The notes under the pieces were generated by a model. The model did no database searches, was not told the origin of the DNA, and saw nothing but the letters and a program-made list of their open reading frames with translations. A stretch of 64,000 bases of DNA from Corallincola holothuriorum (GTDB lineage: Bacteria; Pseudomonadota; Gammaproteobacteria; Enterobacterales; Neiellaceae). The position numbers were made by a program, and so were the translations under genes. Below, one piece after another: positions 16,101 to 29,110 of this stretch. Each line of letters begins with the position of its first letter. The stretch's first letter is position 1. The DNA is taken from the NCBI RefSeq assembly GCF_003336225.1, contig NZ_QPID01000001.1, positions 1-64,000 of the forward strand, written 5' to 3'.

Positions 16101-17216
16101 ATGCAGTTAAACAGGTTTTGGATGTGGTGTGGCGTTATCTTGTCTGGCACAGTGCTGATCGCTTGTGAGCCAGCGAACAAGGTCACACCGGAGAGTGCCA
16201 GCAGTTTGATGGTGCCGCAGGATAAGGCTGTTGTCACCGCTCCTGTCGCCATGATGCAACCTTTGGTGGTTGATCGCTATGTCAGCTTTTATGGTGAGAT
16301 CCATTGTGATGTTTGTATAGAGAAAACGATGACGGTCACGTTGCGACCCGATTATCGTTATCTGCTCAAAGTGGAATCGGCAGATCCATCGGTTGAAACT
16401 GCATTTCAACTGGGTTACTGGCAACAAATGATGGAGAGTGGTCGCCAGACCATCAAGCTGCTTGCTACCCCTTATCAATTTGCCGTTTCATCGTCCCATC
16501 AATTGCACCTGATTGCTCCCGCTAGCTTAACCTCTGATGATCCGCAAAATCATAGCGTTTTGGCGCAGAGCAACGAGCACCTGCACTCAAAGCCACTACC
16601 GATATTTGCTGTGTATCGATATATGGCAGACGCTGCGATGATGCTGGAGTGTGGCTCTGCATTGCGTTTGCCTGTACTACAGCAGGGAGACAGCCTGGCG
16701 CTTGAGCAAGCCTATTTGGCGGCTGTAGAGACACCTGGACAACCTTTGGTGGTGGCGTTACAAGCGTCCATTGTTGCTACGCCAGGAGAGGAAGGTGGCG
16801 ATGAACGTTGGCTTGTCGAATCGTTTGAAGCGATTAGTGCCTTGAACTCCTGTGAGGCAAAGTTGGCAGAGCCTGGGGTTAGCCACACTTATTGGAAACT
16901 GCTATCTATCGATGGTCAGCAGATTCTGACACCAGAAAACCGTAGGGAGATACATCTTGTGTTGGGTGCTGATGGCAGAGCGCATGGTTTTGCTGGTTGT
17001 AATCGATTTTTTGCCCAATATGAGTTGTCTGGCGAGCAACTTCAGATTGATGCTATCGGTGGTACTAAGATGGCATGTCCCGATGATATGGCAGCAGAGA
17101 AAGCGTTCTTAGCCGCTCTTGGGGTGATTGACAGCTTTAAGATCGAAGGGCAAAAACTGACCTTACTGCAAAACGGTTCGCCGTTAATGCAACTGGAAGC
17201 TGTCTATCTTTACTGA
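16101..17216 (+). CDS. NlpE-like / META-domain lipoprotein
   Basis: A 371-residue lipoprotein: lipobox ending IAC at residue 22, then a beta-rich region with GEIHCDVCIEKTMTVTLRPD. Its CxxC resembles the N-terminal domain of NlpE, the surface-sensing lipoprotein that activates Cpx. The C-terminal 100 residues form a META domain (HslJ type) with SHTYWKLLSIDGQ, FAGCNRFFAQYEL and GGTKMACPDDMAAEKAFLAA. Both domains occur in outer-membrane-linked lipoproteins of stress responses. GGAG precedes ATG 16101. It is separated by under 10 bases from the convergent diguanylate cyclase gene. The joined arrangement, rather than either domain, is notable. Confidence 0.75.
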   Translation: MQLNRFWMWCGVILSGTVLIACEPANKVTPESASSLMVPQDKAVVTAPVAMMQPLVVDRYVSFYGEIHCDVCIEKTMTVTLRPDYRYLLKVESADPSVETAFQLGYWQQMMESGRQTIKLLATPYQFAVSSSHQLHLIAPASLTSDDPQNHSVLAQSNEHLHSKPLPIFAVYRYMADAAMMLECGSALRLPVLQQGDSLALEQAYLAAVETPGQPLVVALQASIVATPGEEGGDERWLVESFEAISALNSCEAKLAEPGVSHTYWKLLSIDGQQILTPENRREIHLVLGADGRAHGFAGCNRFFAQYELSGEQLQIDAIGGTKMACPDDMAAEKAFLAALGVIDSFKIEGQKLTLLQNGSPLMQLEAVYLY

Positions 17217-17225
17217 GGTAGAGGG

Positions 17226-19253
17226 CTAGTCGGTTTGTTTGGCATCACTTGGAGCCACAATAAACCGATTCTTGCCTTGCTCTTTTGCCACATACAGCGC
17301 TTGGTCTGCAGATTTCACCATGTCGTCGGCCACGAAAGAACCTGGCGGAATGATGGTGACGCCAATACTGACGGTAATGGCGGTGGCGAACTCTTCCAGT
17401 TGCAAAGGAGCTGAGATCCGTTGCAGTAGTTGTTCCGCCAAATGATGCACATCGTCCGGCGTTGCCAGTTGCTCTAGCAGCAGTGCGAACTCATCTCCGC
17501 CCAATCGTGCGACAGTATCACCTTCGCGTACCACTGCTCGGATCCGCTTACCGACCTGGACTAGTAATTTGTCACCTGCAGGGTGGCCGTGGGCATCGTT
17601 AATGGCTTTGAAGCCGTCGAGATCCAGCATCAACAGCGCGGCGTATTGTGTTCTTCGCGTGGCGAGCGTGTGTTCTAGCCGTTCTTGTAGCAGGGCGCGA
17701 TTGGCAAGCCCGGTAAGGCTGTCGTGGAAAGCCAAATAGGTCAGTTGCTTGGTGCGACTCTTCAGGTGTTTTAGTTCGGTGACATCATGCCCTGATGAGA
17801 AGTAGTAGGTTCGATGGCCATCATTCAAACTCTTAAAAGGTGTGATCACTTTCTCTTCGTAGTAAACCGAACCATCTTTGCGTCGGTTAACGAAGATAGA
17901 TTGGAACGTTTGCCCTGATTCTATTTTTTTCCAAAGCTGTTTGTAGAAAGAGTCATCATGGTAGCCAGACTTCAGCATATTGACTGATCTGCCGAGGCAC
18001 TCTTTTTGGCTGTAACCGGTGACTTGTTCAAATGCTGGGTTTACATAACTGATATAGCCGCGCTCATCAGTGAGACAGATGATCTCCTGACTCTCTTCGA
18101 TGATCTGGGCAAGCCGCGCCATCTTCGCAACCGTGCGGCGTTGGCGTTGACTGACAATATGCCAACGGTAGGCAGCAATAATTGCGATTAGAAGGAGACC
18201 TAAGAGTATCGGTCCACCAAGCTTTGCCCGCTGGTTTGCGTAAGGGGTGAGGTTGCTTAACGGCATAGTGGAGACGACTTTGAAAAAACTCTCTTCTAGA
18301 TCCAACGACGCAATGCTCTGATCTTTCGCTAACCGCTGATAGCTAATCACATCGTGGAGGTAGAGGCGGTCTTTGCCCTGGGCTACGCCGCGAGAGTTTC
18401 TAACGGGCATCGGCCAGATAGTGCCCAGTTGATCACTTCGAGTATCACTTGTTTCAGCGTCTATTTCACCAAATAACCACAACCCTTCGCCGTTGACGAA
18501 ACTGAGGTGGCCATCAACGGAATTGTCCAAAGAAACCAGGTGCTGGCGTAGGTGCTCGCCGTTGAGATTGATTACGACCCCACCAACAAATCTGTTGTCG
18601 TTGTCATAAAGTGGCATCGAAAAGCGGATCACCGGTCGAAATGGGCGCTCAATTTTGCCGTGCTCACGATTGAAGTCAAAACGGGAAATATGCACAGTCT
18701 GCGGACTTACCTTAGCCAAACGCTGAAAATAGCGCTGACCTGATTTACTCTGCAGGCGTTGACCAGTGGTGAGTTTGCTGAGGTTGCCTTTGACTTCTAC
18801 TCTGACTACCTCTTTGCCGACAGCGTTGATCTGTCTGACTTGATGGTAGCGTGGGTGATGCTTGGCAAACTGCAGCAGCAGGCTCTGCGCTTCATTGGTT
18901 TTTTCTGATTCACTGAGTCCTTTCGATTTTGCTATCAGCGACAGTCGGCTTTGTAGGAAACGAACGTCTGAGATGGCGCGGTTGAGATCCTCTTCTAAAT
19001 TGGTGGTAAGCAGCTGCAGAACTTTGCGTTCTTGAGTCAGGTGGCGATCTTGCTCTAGTTGCTTGGTATAAAAATGCAGAGCAACAGCAATCACCGCCAG
19101 GATGATGGAAACAAACCAGAGCCATAAATAACCGCGGCTGGGGGAAGACTCTGTGCCTACCAATTGACTCAATTTAGAATTCTCTTGATTTGAATGGGCG
19201 GGGCAAGATGCCCACTTCAACGAAAAATCACTATGATTCATCTCAAATATCAT
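17226..19253 (-). CDS. membrane diguanylate cyclase with Cache-like sensor, PAS and GGDEF domains
   Basis: About 675 residues. Two transmembrane helices (near 43-62 and 345-365) flank a periplasmic sensor of about 280 residues that resembles double-Cache domains. A PAS domain follows (GYISYVNPAFEQVTGYS) with its PAC segment, then a GGDEF domain with RLGGDEF and an RxxD I-site (REGD). There is no EAL domain. It should make cyclic di-GMP in response to a periplasmic ligand and a PAS signal. The start is uncertain: ATG 19253, ATG 19241 and TTG 19268 are in frame, none with a good ribosome site. Confidence 0.87.
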   Translation of the reverse strand: MIFEMNHSDFSLKWASCPAHSNQENSKLSQLVGTESSPSRGYLWLWFVSIILAVIAVALHFYTKQLEQDRHLTQERKVLQLLTTNLEEDLNRAISDVRFLQSRLSLIAKSKGLSESEKTNEAQSLLLQFAKHHPRYHQVRQINAVGKEVVRVEVKGNLSKLTTGQRLQSKSGQRYFQRLAKVSPQTVHISRFDFNREHGKIERPFRPVIRFSMPLYDNDNRFVGGVVINLNGEHLRQHLVSLDNSVDGHLSFVNGEGLWLFGEIDAETSDTRSDQLGTIWPMPVRNSRGVAQGKDRLYLHDVISYQRLAKDQSIASLDLEESFFKVVSTMPLSNLTPYANQRAKLGGPILLGLLLIAIIAAYRWHIVSQRQRRTVAKMARLAQIIEESQEIICLTDERGYISYVNPAFEQVTGYSQKECLGRSVNMLKSGYHDDSFYKQLWKKIESGQTFQSIFVNRRKDGSVYYEEKVITPFKSLNDGHRTYYFSSGHDVTELKHLKSRTKQLTYLAFHDSLTGLANRALLQERLEHTLATRRTQYAALLMLDLDGFKAINDAHGHPAGDKLLVQVGKRIRAVVREGDTVARLGGDEFALLLEQLATPDDVHHLAEQLLQRISAPLQLEEFATAITVSIGVTIIPPGSFVADDMVKSADQALYVAKEQGKNRFIVAPSDAKQTD

Positions 19254-19305
19254 TGAGATAGTAACCAAGCGGGGCTATTTACCCAACTTGATTACTATAG
19301 CAATT

Positions 19306-20334
19306 TTATTTCGCGGCCAGTATTTCTTGCGCAAGTTGATCGGCTAATTCGCCAGTGGGTCGATTTTCTTGGCTGGCACGTTGATAGAGAGTGCTTAGCG
19401 TATCGTATATCTTTTCTACTTTTGTATTGGCTTTATTTGCACAGTAGCCGCTGCGCTCAAATGAGATATTGATAATACCTCCGGCGTTAATGACGTAATC
19501 CGGCGCGTACAGGATCCCAGCATCGGTGAGCGCCTGATCAATGTCCGGCGTGGCTAACTGGTTATTGGCACAGCCAGCGACGATCTTCGCTTTCAGTCGT
19601 GGTAACGTCTGACTATTCAAAGTCGCGCCCAGTGCACATGGGGCGTAGATATCGACCTCTTGATCGTAAATCTCGGCTGGCTCAACGACGGTGGCGCTGA
19701 AGTCATTTACAACCCGGTTCAGGTTAGCTTGATTCACATCGGTAACGATCAACTTCGCGCCAGCATTGGCTAAGTGTTTGCAGAGGTAATAACCGACGTG
19801 GCCGACCCCCTGCACAGCAACCGATTTACCCTCCAAACTATCACTGCCGGTCAGGTGTTTTACTGAGGCTTGAATGCCGACGAAGGTACCTGTGGCAGTA
19901 AAAGGTGAAGGATCACCGCTGGTATGTTCGAGACCAGCAACAAAGTTAGTCTCTTTTGCTACTTCGGCAATATCTGCCGGTGTGATTCCTACATCTTCGG
20001 CGGTGTAGTAGCGACCACCAATGCGAGCGACCGCGCGACCAAAAGCCTGCATCATCTCCGGGGTTTTCATGTTGCGGTCGGCGATAATGACCGCTTTGCC
20101 GCCGCCAAAGCCAACACCAGCAACGGCGTTTTTATAGGTCATGCCGCGGCTTAGTCGGAGTGCGTCTGTCAACGCTTCCTTATCGTCAGCATAGCGCCAC
20201 AGTCGGCAACCACCGACAGCGGGGCCGAGTTTGGTGCTGTGTACTGCAATAATGGCCTTTAAGCCTGTAGCAGCGTCACTGAAATAAGCGACTTCTTCAT
20301 GGTTATCGAATGCATTTAGATCGAAAAAAGACAC
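19306..20334 (-). CDS. ldh: leucine dehydrogenase (Glu/Leu/Phe/Val dehydrogenase family)
   Basis: This 342-residue enzyme has GLKAIIAVHSTKLGPAVGGC, GVGFGGGKAVI (catalytic Lys region) and an NAD-binding GVGHVGYYLCKHL. It reversibly deaminates leucine and other branched-chain amino acids to the keto acids with NAD. GTG 20334 is preferred because AAGGG lies six bases upstream and the resulting length is normal for the family; longer forms from 20370 or 20391 add residues without a ribosome site. Related bacteria use it for branched-chain catabolism or for branched fatty acid precursors. It is a single gene here. Confidence 0.9.
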   Translation of the reverse strand: MSFFDLNAFDNHEEVAYFSDAATGLKAIIAVHSTKLGPAVGGCRLWRYADDKEALTDALRLSRGMTYKNAVAGVGFGGGKAVIIADRNMKTPEMMQAFGRAVARIGGRYYTAEDVGITPADIAEVAKETNFVAGLEHTSGDPSPFTATGTFVGIQASVKHLTGSDSLEGKSVAVQGVGHVGYYLCKHLANAGAKLIVTDVNQANLNRVVNDFSATVVEPAEIYDQEVDIYAPCALGATLNSQTLPRLKAKIVAGCANNQLATPDIDQALTDAGILYAPDYVINAGGIINISFERSGYCANKANTKVEKIYDTLSTLYQRASQENRPTGELADQLAQEILAAK

Positions 20335-20514
20335 GTAGTTACCCTTATTTACGCCGAATATGTGAACCATATCACTGTCGGTGGAAAGCATCTACTACAG
20401 GTGCTTGGCATTTTTTCTGCGGCTGTCATTCAGGCTTTACAAAAAGGTCATTCGCGCTTGAAGTCAGCGCTACTGTGTCATAAGGTTGCTGGCGATTGAT
20501 TGGGAGGATGTTTG

Positions 20515-20940
20515 ATGTCGGAAGCAGAAGAAAAACGGGACGCATTGCAGGGTTGGGTGCGAGAGCAGTTTCAGAAGGCGCAAAAACATTTAGCGTCGAA
20601 AGGCATCGTGCCCGCTCAAGTATTAGAGAAAGAGAGCCGCTATTTACCGCCTTTGGTTTCTATCTGGAAGATTGTGACTGCTGATAAGCCGGCACAAACA
20701 GTTTGGGTGATCAGTGGCGACCTGCCAACTGACCATGTTGAAGTGGGTGCTGCCGCCACAGCGCGTGATGCATTGCGCTATTTTGGTTTACGCTGGCAGC
20801 TTCAGGCCGAGCAGTTGTTTCAAGAGCCAAACAAAGATAAAACCAAGGTAGATTTCGCTAATTTGCTGGTGAGCCGAGCGGAAGGGTTGGCACAGCTGCA
20901 TGAAAATGATGCGCTGTGGGCTAATGAAGGCCAGGCGTAG
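20515..20940 (+). CDS. DUF4826 family protein
   Basis: This 141-residue cytoplasmic protein contains ESRYLPPLVSIWKI, WVISGDLPTDHVEV and ARDALRYFGLRWQLQAEQL, which match the uncharacterised DUF4826 family of marine gammaproteobacteria. GGGAGG precedes the start at 20515. It is divergent from leucine dehydrogenase and convergent with the acetyltransferase at 20953. Function unknown. Confidence 0.8.
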   Translation: MSEAEEKRDALQGWVREQFQKAQKHLASKGIVPAQVLEKESRYLPPLVSIWKIVTADKPAQTVWVISGDLPTDHVEVGAAATARDALRYFGLRWQLQAEQLFQEPNKDKTKVDFANLLVSRAEGLAQLHENDALWANEGQA

Positions 20941-20952
20941 TTACCTGCTGCT

Positions 20953-21417
20953 TTAGTGATGCTGATCTGACTGGTCAAGCTCGGTGATTTTGCCGAGCTT
21001 GCACTTCATCCGCTGTCTTGGGATCCCCGCTTCCATAAATACTGGGGCGATCGCCTTAAACCCCTGCCGCTTAAAGTTGTCAGTGGCTTCCAGTGCGCTG
21101 TTAATAAATACGGCGTCCATCTGTTCCTTACGCGCGATATCTAGCAGCGCGTTCACTACAGCTTTGGCAACCCCTTTGCCCCGTGCCGGTATGATGACGG
21201 CGATACGACCAATATGACCGTTAGGTAACAAACGCCCTGAAGCGATTGGGTTTTGCGCTTCATCAACGGCGAGGATATGAAAGGCGTTTATATCCAGATC
21301 GTCAAACTCGATAGATTCAGGGATACGCCACTCGCAGCAAAATACTCGGTGACGAACCTGAAAAAGTGCATCTTTGGCAGCAAGCCAGTGGACTTGCCGG
21401 ACTTCGTAGTGACTCAT
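20953..21417 (-). CDS. GNAT-family N-acetyltransferase
   Basis: A 154-residue protein with the ElaA/GNAT pattern: VFCCEWRIPESIEFDDLD near the start, then IGRIAVIIPARGKGVAKAVV, the acetyl-CoA loop (R-G-K-G-V-A), and FINSALEATDNFKRQGFKAI. The acceptor is unknown. Its start codon immediately follows the stop of roxA on the same strand, so it is the last gene of that transcript. Confidence 0.83.
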   Translation of the reverse strand: MSHYEVRQVHWLAAKDALFQVRHRVFCCEWRIPESIEFDDLDINAFHILAVDEAQNPIASGRLLPNGHIGRIAVIIPARGKGVAKAVVNALLDIARKEQMDAVFINSALEATDNFKRQGFKAIAPVFMEAGIPRQRMKCKLGKITELDQSDQHH

Positions 21418-22578
21418 TTATTCTTCAAACAGTAAACCCTGATTAACAAGTGTAGTCAGTACTTCGGTGAATAGTGAACTATTGTCGGTTAACGCTAAGC
21501 GTTCTGCGTCGAACTGCAAGTTGTCGGCCAGGATCTGTTTATCATTTACTGATAGTTTTGAGTCAAAGCGTTCGCCGTTGATATAAAGCTCACCCGGTTG
21601 AAACAGCGCCGGCTTGTTGCAATAGAGCGCTTTTACGCCACTGTGCCAAGTGAGTGAGTGACCTTCCGCTAATAGGCTTGCAACATCTTCACTGGCTAGC
21701 GCTGGCTCGGGAGTGTCTATGGCAACAGTGCGATTAGGCGTTGATAGCTGTGCCAGTAAAAAAGGATAGAGTAGGGCATCATCTTCTAACAAAGCGCGCA
21801 TGCTGGCTTTCAATGTTTGCATATCTGCTGTGGATAGTTCGCCGTGGTGGCTAAACAGCGCTTGGCGTCCAGCATCGCTAAAACGCTGTTCACCCAGCTC
21901 ATTGTCGACCATGTAGTCAGCCAGGCCATTAAAAAGATCGCGCTGACTGGGAGCGCGAAAGCCGACTGAGTAGTTCAGTGATGGCTCAATGGCGTAACCT
22001 TCATGGGGGCAGCCAGGAGGAATATAGAGAATATCCCCGGGCAGCAGCTCTGCATCGATAATCGCTTTGAACGGCTTGACCTGAAGCAGATCTGGATGAG
22101 GGCAGTGGGCTTGGGTCGGCTGGTGCTCACCGACGCGCCAATGGCGTTTACCTTGACCCTGAATAATAAAGACATCGTACTGGTCGAGGTGTGGTCCAAC
22201 ACCCCCTCCCGGCATAGAGAAACTGACCATTAGGTCATCGATACGCCAGCTGGGGATAAAACGAAATGCGTTAAGCAGCGTTGCCGAATCGGGGATCCAG
22301 TGGTCGACCGCTTGCACTAGCAAGCTCCAATCGGTTTCTGTCAGCTGGGAAAAATCATCGAATGGACCATGGCGAACTTGCCAATTGGTTTTGTCAGTGT
22401 GGCTGACAATACGGCTGTCTACCTCTTCCTCCTGGGCTAAACCGGCTAAATCATCTGCGTCGATGGGATCGACAAACTGAGCGAATCCCTGTCGGATCAG
22501 CAGGGGCTTTTTCTGCCAATATTCAGCAAGGAATTGTTCTAAGTCGAGGGTCAGTTGATAGCGGGCAGAGCTGCTCAT
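21418..22578 (-). CDS. roxA: ribosomal protein uL16 arginine 3-hydroxylase
   Basis: A 386-residue JmjC/cupin oxygenase of the RoxA (YcfD) family. GPHLDQYDVFIIQGQGKRHW carries the Fe(II)-binding HxD, and LYIPPGCPHEGYA the distal His. A C-terminal winged-helix-like part follows. E. coli RoxA hydroxylates an arginine of ribosomal protein L16 using oxygen and 2-oxoglutarate. AAGG precedes the ATG. In E. coli the gene also lies near purB, with phoPQ between them; here they are adjacent, separated only by a terminator. Confidence 0.92.
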   Translation of the reverse strand: MSSSARYQLTLDLEQFLAEYWQKKPLLIRQGFAQFVDPIDADDLAGLAQEEEVDSRIVSHTDKTNWQVRHGPFDDFSQLTETDWSLLVQAVDHWIPDSATLLNAFRFIPSWRIDDLMVSFSMPGGGVGPHLDQYDVFIIQGQGKRHWRVGEHQPTQAHCPHPDLLQVKPFKAIIDAELLPGDILYIPPGCPHEGYAIEPSLNYSVGFRAPSQRDLFNGLADYMVDNELGEQRFSDAGRQALFSHHGELSTADMQTLKASMRALLEDDALLYPFLLAQLSTPNRTVAIDTPEPALASEDVASLLAEGHSLTWHSGVKALYCNKPALFQPGELYINGERFDSKLSVNDKQILADNLQFDAERLALTDNSSLFTEVLTTLVNQGLLFEE

Positions 22579-22714
22579 GGTAGTAAGCCTTGTTGGTGGC
22601 AGGTTGAAGAGGTTTGAGGCGAGTGTCGTGCGCGCCTCATGGGTGCTTGTTTACTGAGGTTATCTAACTAATTGGAATCGCGCCAGTTGTGCTTCTTTTC
22701 TGGCTCGTAGGCAT

Positions 22715-22746
22715 AAAAAAACCACCTGAACTCAGGTGGTTTTTTT
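22715..22746. terminator. bidirectional-looking terminator after purB
   Basis: ACCACCTGA / TCAGGTGGT forms a nine-bp stem flanked by A and T runs (six or more). On the minus strand it follows the purB stop by 14 bases, ending the rluE-purB transcript before roxA. Confidence 0.88.
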
Positions 22747-22760
22747 GCCCAGATAAACGT

Positions 22761-24777
<2,017 letters not shown>

Positions 24778-24789
24778 GGTCTACTCCTA

Positions 24790-25968
<1,179 letters not shown>

Positions 25969-25991
25969 TTAAGATCAAACTTTCAGAAGAT

Positions 25992-26462
25992 TCAACTTGA
26001 CCGGTCAATTTGTTGATCAGGGCAGTAGTGAAGCTGTGTGAGTGGCGCTCTTTGGCCGGACAAATAGTCTTCAATTCCCTTTAAAACAAGGCCACTGCGA
26101 TGACGAGATGAGGCGGCGACTAACTCCGCTTTTGTCATCCAATGGGTGCAAGATATCTCTGGATCCAGTGGCTTACTGGCTGGTGGGAGTGAGTCATATT
26201 TGTAATAGAAACAAAATCGAAGATAACTGCGGCCTGCTTCCGCAGTCGGAGCTAGGTACACACCGACTAGGCCTTGGGGTGAAATATCGAGGCCAGTTTC
26301 TTCCAGTATTTCCCGCTGCGCGCCCTGAATTAAAGACTCCCCCGGCTCTAGATGGCCTGCCGGGTTATTGAGCAGCATCTGCCCCTGCTTTTGCTCCTCA
26401 ACCAGCAAAAATTTGCCATCGTATTCGATCACGCAGGCGAGGGTCACTTCAGGTTTGTACAT
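25992..26462 (-). CDS. nudJ: phosphatase NudJ (Nudix)
   Basis: A 156-residue Nudix hydrolase with MYKPEVTLACVIEYDGKFLL and the box GHLEPGESLIQGAQREILEE followed by TGL. E. coli NudJ removes phosphate from HMP-PP and nucleoside di- and triphosphates. AGGAGA lies just before ATG 26462, which settles the start. It sits between rluE and mnmA, as in E. coli. Confidence 0.92.
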   Translation of the reverse strand: MYKPEVTLACVIEYDGKFLLVEEQKQGQMLLNNPAGHLEPGESLIQGAQREILEETGLDISPQGLVGVYLAPTAEAGRSYLRFCFYYKYDSLPPASKPLDPEISCTHWMTKAELVAASSRHRSGLVLKGIEDYLSGQRAPLTQLHYCPDQQIDRSS

Positions 26463-26544
26463 ATAATCTCTCCTGCAGACTATTGGCTGCACTGCGTTGG
26501 TTGCTAAGTCGGCAGTCGCCATTAAAAGTGGTTGTGATCGCCGG

Positions 26545-27159
26545 TTACTCGATCAGCTTTGCTTCGCCATTAGCGAGTCCATCAATGGTCCAGTTACCAA
26601 TGCGGTAGCGAATTAGGCGCAGCGTTGGGCAGCCAATGGCGGCCGTCATTCGTCTTACTTGACGATTTCGTCCTTCGGTAAGCGTAATTGATAGCCAGCA
26701 GTCGGCAATCGATTTGCGCTCTCTTACCGGCGGAGTGCGAGGCCAGATGTCGGGGGCAGGCATACGCTCAACAACGGCGGGTAAGGTCATCCCATCTTTG
26801 AGCTCTATACCTTGGCGAAGTTGCTCAAGGGCTTCATCGGAAGGAATATTCTCAACTTGAACCCAATAAGTTTTACTGGTCTTACGTCCTGGCTGAGTCA
26901 ATTTCGCCTGTAGTGCCCCATCATTGGTCAGAACCAAAAGTCCTTCGCTATCTCGGTCTAAGCGTCCAGCGGCATAAACACCGGTTTCTGAAACATAATC
27001 TGCGAGTGTTGCGCGGCCTTGGTCGTCAGTGAATTGGCACAACACATCAAAAGGTTTGTTAAGTAAAACGACCTTTCTTGGTGCAGCAGGTTTATCCCGT
27101 TTGGGGGATTGTTTTTTTAAACGACGGTGATGTGGTTGTTTACGAGAGGGCTGGGGCAT
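26545..27159 (-). CDS. rluE: 23S rRNA pseudouridine(2457) synthase
   Basis: A 204-residue RsuA-family enzyme. The basic N-terminus ([17 protein letters not shown]) lacks the S4 domain, as in RluE. The catalytic motif [20 protein letters not shown] has the essential Asp. A C-terminal [20 protein letters not shown] follows. It isomerises one uridine of 23S rRNA. ATG 27159 gives the family length; a TTG at 27219 would add 20 residues. It is divergent from icd, the conserved arrangement. Confidence 0.92.
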   Translation of the reverse strand: MPQPSRKQPHHRRLKKQSPKRDKPAAPRKVVLLNKPFDVLCQFTDDQGRATLADYVSETGVYAAGRLDRDSEGLLVLTNDGALQAKLTQPGRKTSKTYWVQVENIPSDEALEQLRQGIELKDGMTLPAVVERMPAPDIWPRTPPVRERKSIADCWLSITLTEGRNRQVRRMTAAIGCPTLRLIRYRIGNWTIDGLANGEAKLIE

Positions 27160-27249
27160 GTTAGGCGCTTTGAATCTGTCAGACGATCTATTATGATGGC
27201 GCAACTTTAAAAACGCCAACCCTTAGAAAGGGGCCAGGAGAGAAGCTAA

Positions 27250-28503
27250 ATGGAAAGCAAGATTGTTGTGCCTGCAGACGGCCAGAAAATCACAGTGAAT
27301 GCCGATGGCAGCCTGAATGTTCCTAATAACCCAATTATTCCTTTCATTGAAGGTGATGGCATCGGTGTTGATGTTACTCCTCCGATGATGAAAGTACTTG
27401 ATGCAGCGGTAGAGAAAGCCTACGGCGGCGAGAAGAAGATCTCTTGGATGGAAGTGTACTGTGGTGAGAAATCTACCCAAGTATACGGCGAAGACGTATG
27501 GTTGCCGGAAGAGACTCTGACAGCAGTTAAAGATTACGTTGTTTCAATCAAAGGTCCTTTGACTACGCCTGTTGGCGGCGGTATTCGTTCTTTGAACGTT
27601 GCTCTGCGCCAGATGCTTGACCTTTACACTTGCTTACGCCCAGTTCGCTACTATGAGGGCACACCTAGCCCACTGAAACAGCCTGAACTGACTGACATGG
27701 TTATCTTCCGTGAAAACTCAGAAGATATCTATGCAGGTATTGAGTTTAAAGCGGGTACCGACGAAGCGAAAAAAGTTATCTCATTCCTGCAGAATGAAAT
27801 GGGCGTGACTAAGATCCGTTTCTCTGAAAACTGCGGTATCGGTGTCAAGCCGGTGTCAAAAGCAGGTACTGAGCGTCTGGTTAAAGCAGCGATTGATTAC
27901 GCTATCCAGAATGATCGTCCTTCTGTGACTTTGGTTCACAAAGGCAACATCATGAAGTTCACTGAAGGTTCATTCAAAGATTGGGGCTACGAGTTGGCTC
28001 TCAATGAGTATGCCGGTGAACTGCTCGATGGCGGTCCTTGGGTTAAGATCAAGAACCCTAACAACGGTAAAGAGATCATCATCAAGGATGTGATTGCTGA
28101 TGCATTCCTGCAGCAGATCTTGTTACGTCCAGCAGAGTACGATGTGATCGCTACTTTGAACCTGAACGGTGATTACGTTTCTGATGCATTGGCTGCGCAA
28201 GTTGGTGGTATTGGTATTGCACCTGGTGCCAACATTGGTGACGGTATTGCTTTGTTTGAAGCAACACACGGTACAGCACCTAAGTACGCAGGTCAGGACA
28301 AGGTAAACCCTGGTTCACTGATCCTTTCTGGTGAGATGATGTTACGCCACATGGGTTGGACTGAAGCTGCTGACCTGATCGTTAAGGGCATGGAAGGTGC
28401 GATTGCCGCTAAGACTGTGACCTATGACTTTGAACGTTTGATGGAAGGCGCAACCTTGCTGAAATGTTCTGAGTTCGGCGATGCGATGATTACCAACATG
28501 TAA
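27250..28503 (+). CDS. icd: NADP-dependent isocitrate dehydrogenase
   Basis: This 417-residue enzyme contains [16 protein letters not shown], with the Ser that binds isocitrate and is phosphorylated by AceK in E. coli, [17 protein letters not shown], and the closing NAD(P) region [19 protein letters not shown]. It oxidises isocitrate to 2-oxoglutarate in the TCA cycle. AGGAG lies 11 bases before the ATG. Two terminators follow. Confidence 0.98.
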   Translation: MESKIVVPADGQKITVNADGSLNVPNNPIIPFIEGDGIGVDVTPPMMKVLDAAVEKAYGGEKKISWMEVYCGEKSTQVYGEDVWLPEETLTAVKDYVVSIKGPLTTPVGGGIRSLNVALRQMLDLYTCLRPVRYYEGTPSPLKQPELTDMVIFRENSEDIYAGIEFKAGTDEAKKVISFLQNEMGVTKIRFSENCGIGVKPVSKAGTERLVKAAIDYAIQNDRPSVTLVHKGNIMKFTEGSFKDWGYELALNEYAGELLDGGPWVKIKNPNNGKEIIIKDVIADAFLQQILLRPAEYDVIATLNLNGDYVSDALAAQVGGIGIAPGANIGDGIALFEATHGTAPKYAGQDKVNPGSLILSGEMMLRHMGWTEAADLIVKGMEGAIAAKTVTYDFERLMEGATLLKCSEFGDAMITNM

Positions 28504-28510
28504 TCATTTT

Positions 28511-28582
28511 TATCATCAGCAAATTAGCTGATGATAAAATAGCGAAGAACGTCAAAAAAAAGACACCTAAGGGTGTCTTTTT
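28511..28582 (+). terminator. tandem terminators after icd
   Basis: The first hairpin is TATCATCAGC / GCTGATGATA (28511-28536), with only AAAAT after it. The second is AAAGACACC / GGGTGTCTTTTTT (28558-28582), a standard intrinsic terminator. Confidence 0.85.
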
Positions 28583-28610
28583 TATTTTGCATGTTTTATC
28601 TGCAAATAAA

Positions 28611-28630
28611 AAAGCAGGCTTATGCCTGCT
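28611..28630 (-). terminator. terminator after cspD
   Basis: AGCAGGC / GCCTGCT with a TTAT loop. On the minus strand it is followed by TTTTTTATTT, 30 bases past the cspD stop. Confidence 0.8.
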
Positions 28631-28659
28631 CTTTATTCTCCCACTCCGTCACAGGAAAC

Positions 28660-28875
28660 CTACTTAGAGGCATCCGGTACTTTTATGTCGTGGGCATGCA
28701 TGCCTTTCGGACCTTCGTGAAGTTCAAACTCTACCGGTTGCCCGGCTTTAAGCGTGCGGTAGCCTTCCATTTCAATCGTTGAATAGTGAGCGAAAATATC
28801 TTCACCCCCTTCATCAGGAACGATAAAACCAAAGCCCTTAGCGTTGTTGAACCACTTAACTGTACCCGTTGCCAT
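28660..28875 (-). CDS. cspD: cold shock-like protein CspD
   Basis: A 71-residue cold-shock-domain protein with both RNA-binding motifs (KGFGFI and a variant of the second, [19 protein letters not shown]). The HYSTI region and the divergent position from clpS mark the CspD branch, which binds single-stranded DNA/RNA and inhibits replication in stationary phase, not the cold-induced CspA branch. A TTGACA hexamer lies about 110 bases upstream of its start on its strand. Confidence 0.93.
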   Translation of the reverse strand: MATGTVKWFNNAKGFGFIVPDEGGEDIFAHYSTIEMEGYRTLKAGQPVEFELHEGPKGMHAHDIKVPDASK

Positions 28876-29110
28876 AAATTCTACTTCCTTACCTCAGTTC
28901 CTTAAGACTTGAACTCCTTGAACTCACGGTTGTGATGTTTTGACTCTGCCCATATATATGAGAAAGTAATATCACGCACCAGTGTCAAAAAATAGTCGAT
29001 CTGGTATGACAGTCAAGGTTTTTACTGGGTTTTTTTAACGTTCGTGGCGAAAAATATATCTGAGCCAGATCAGAGTTCGCGGCGTATCTAAGACGTACTA
29101 CTATTGAATT

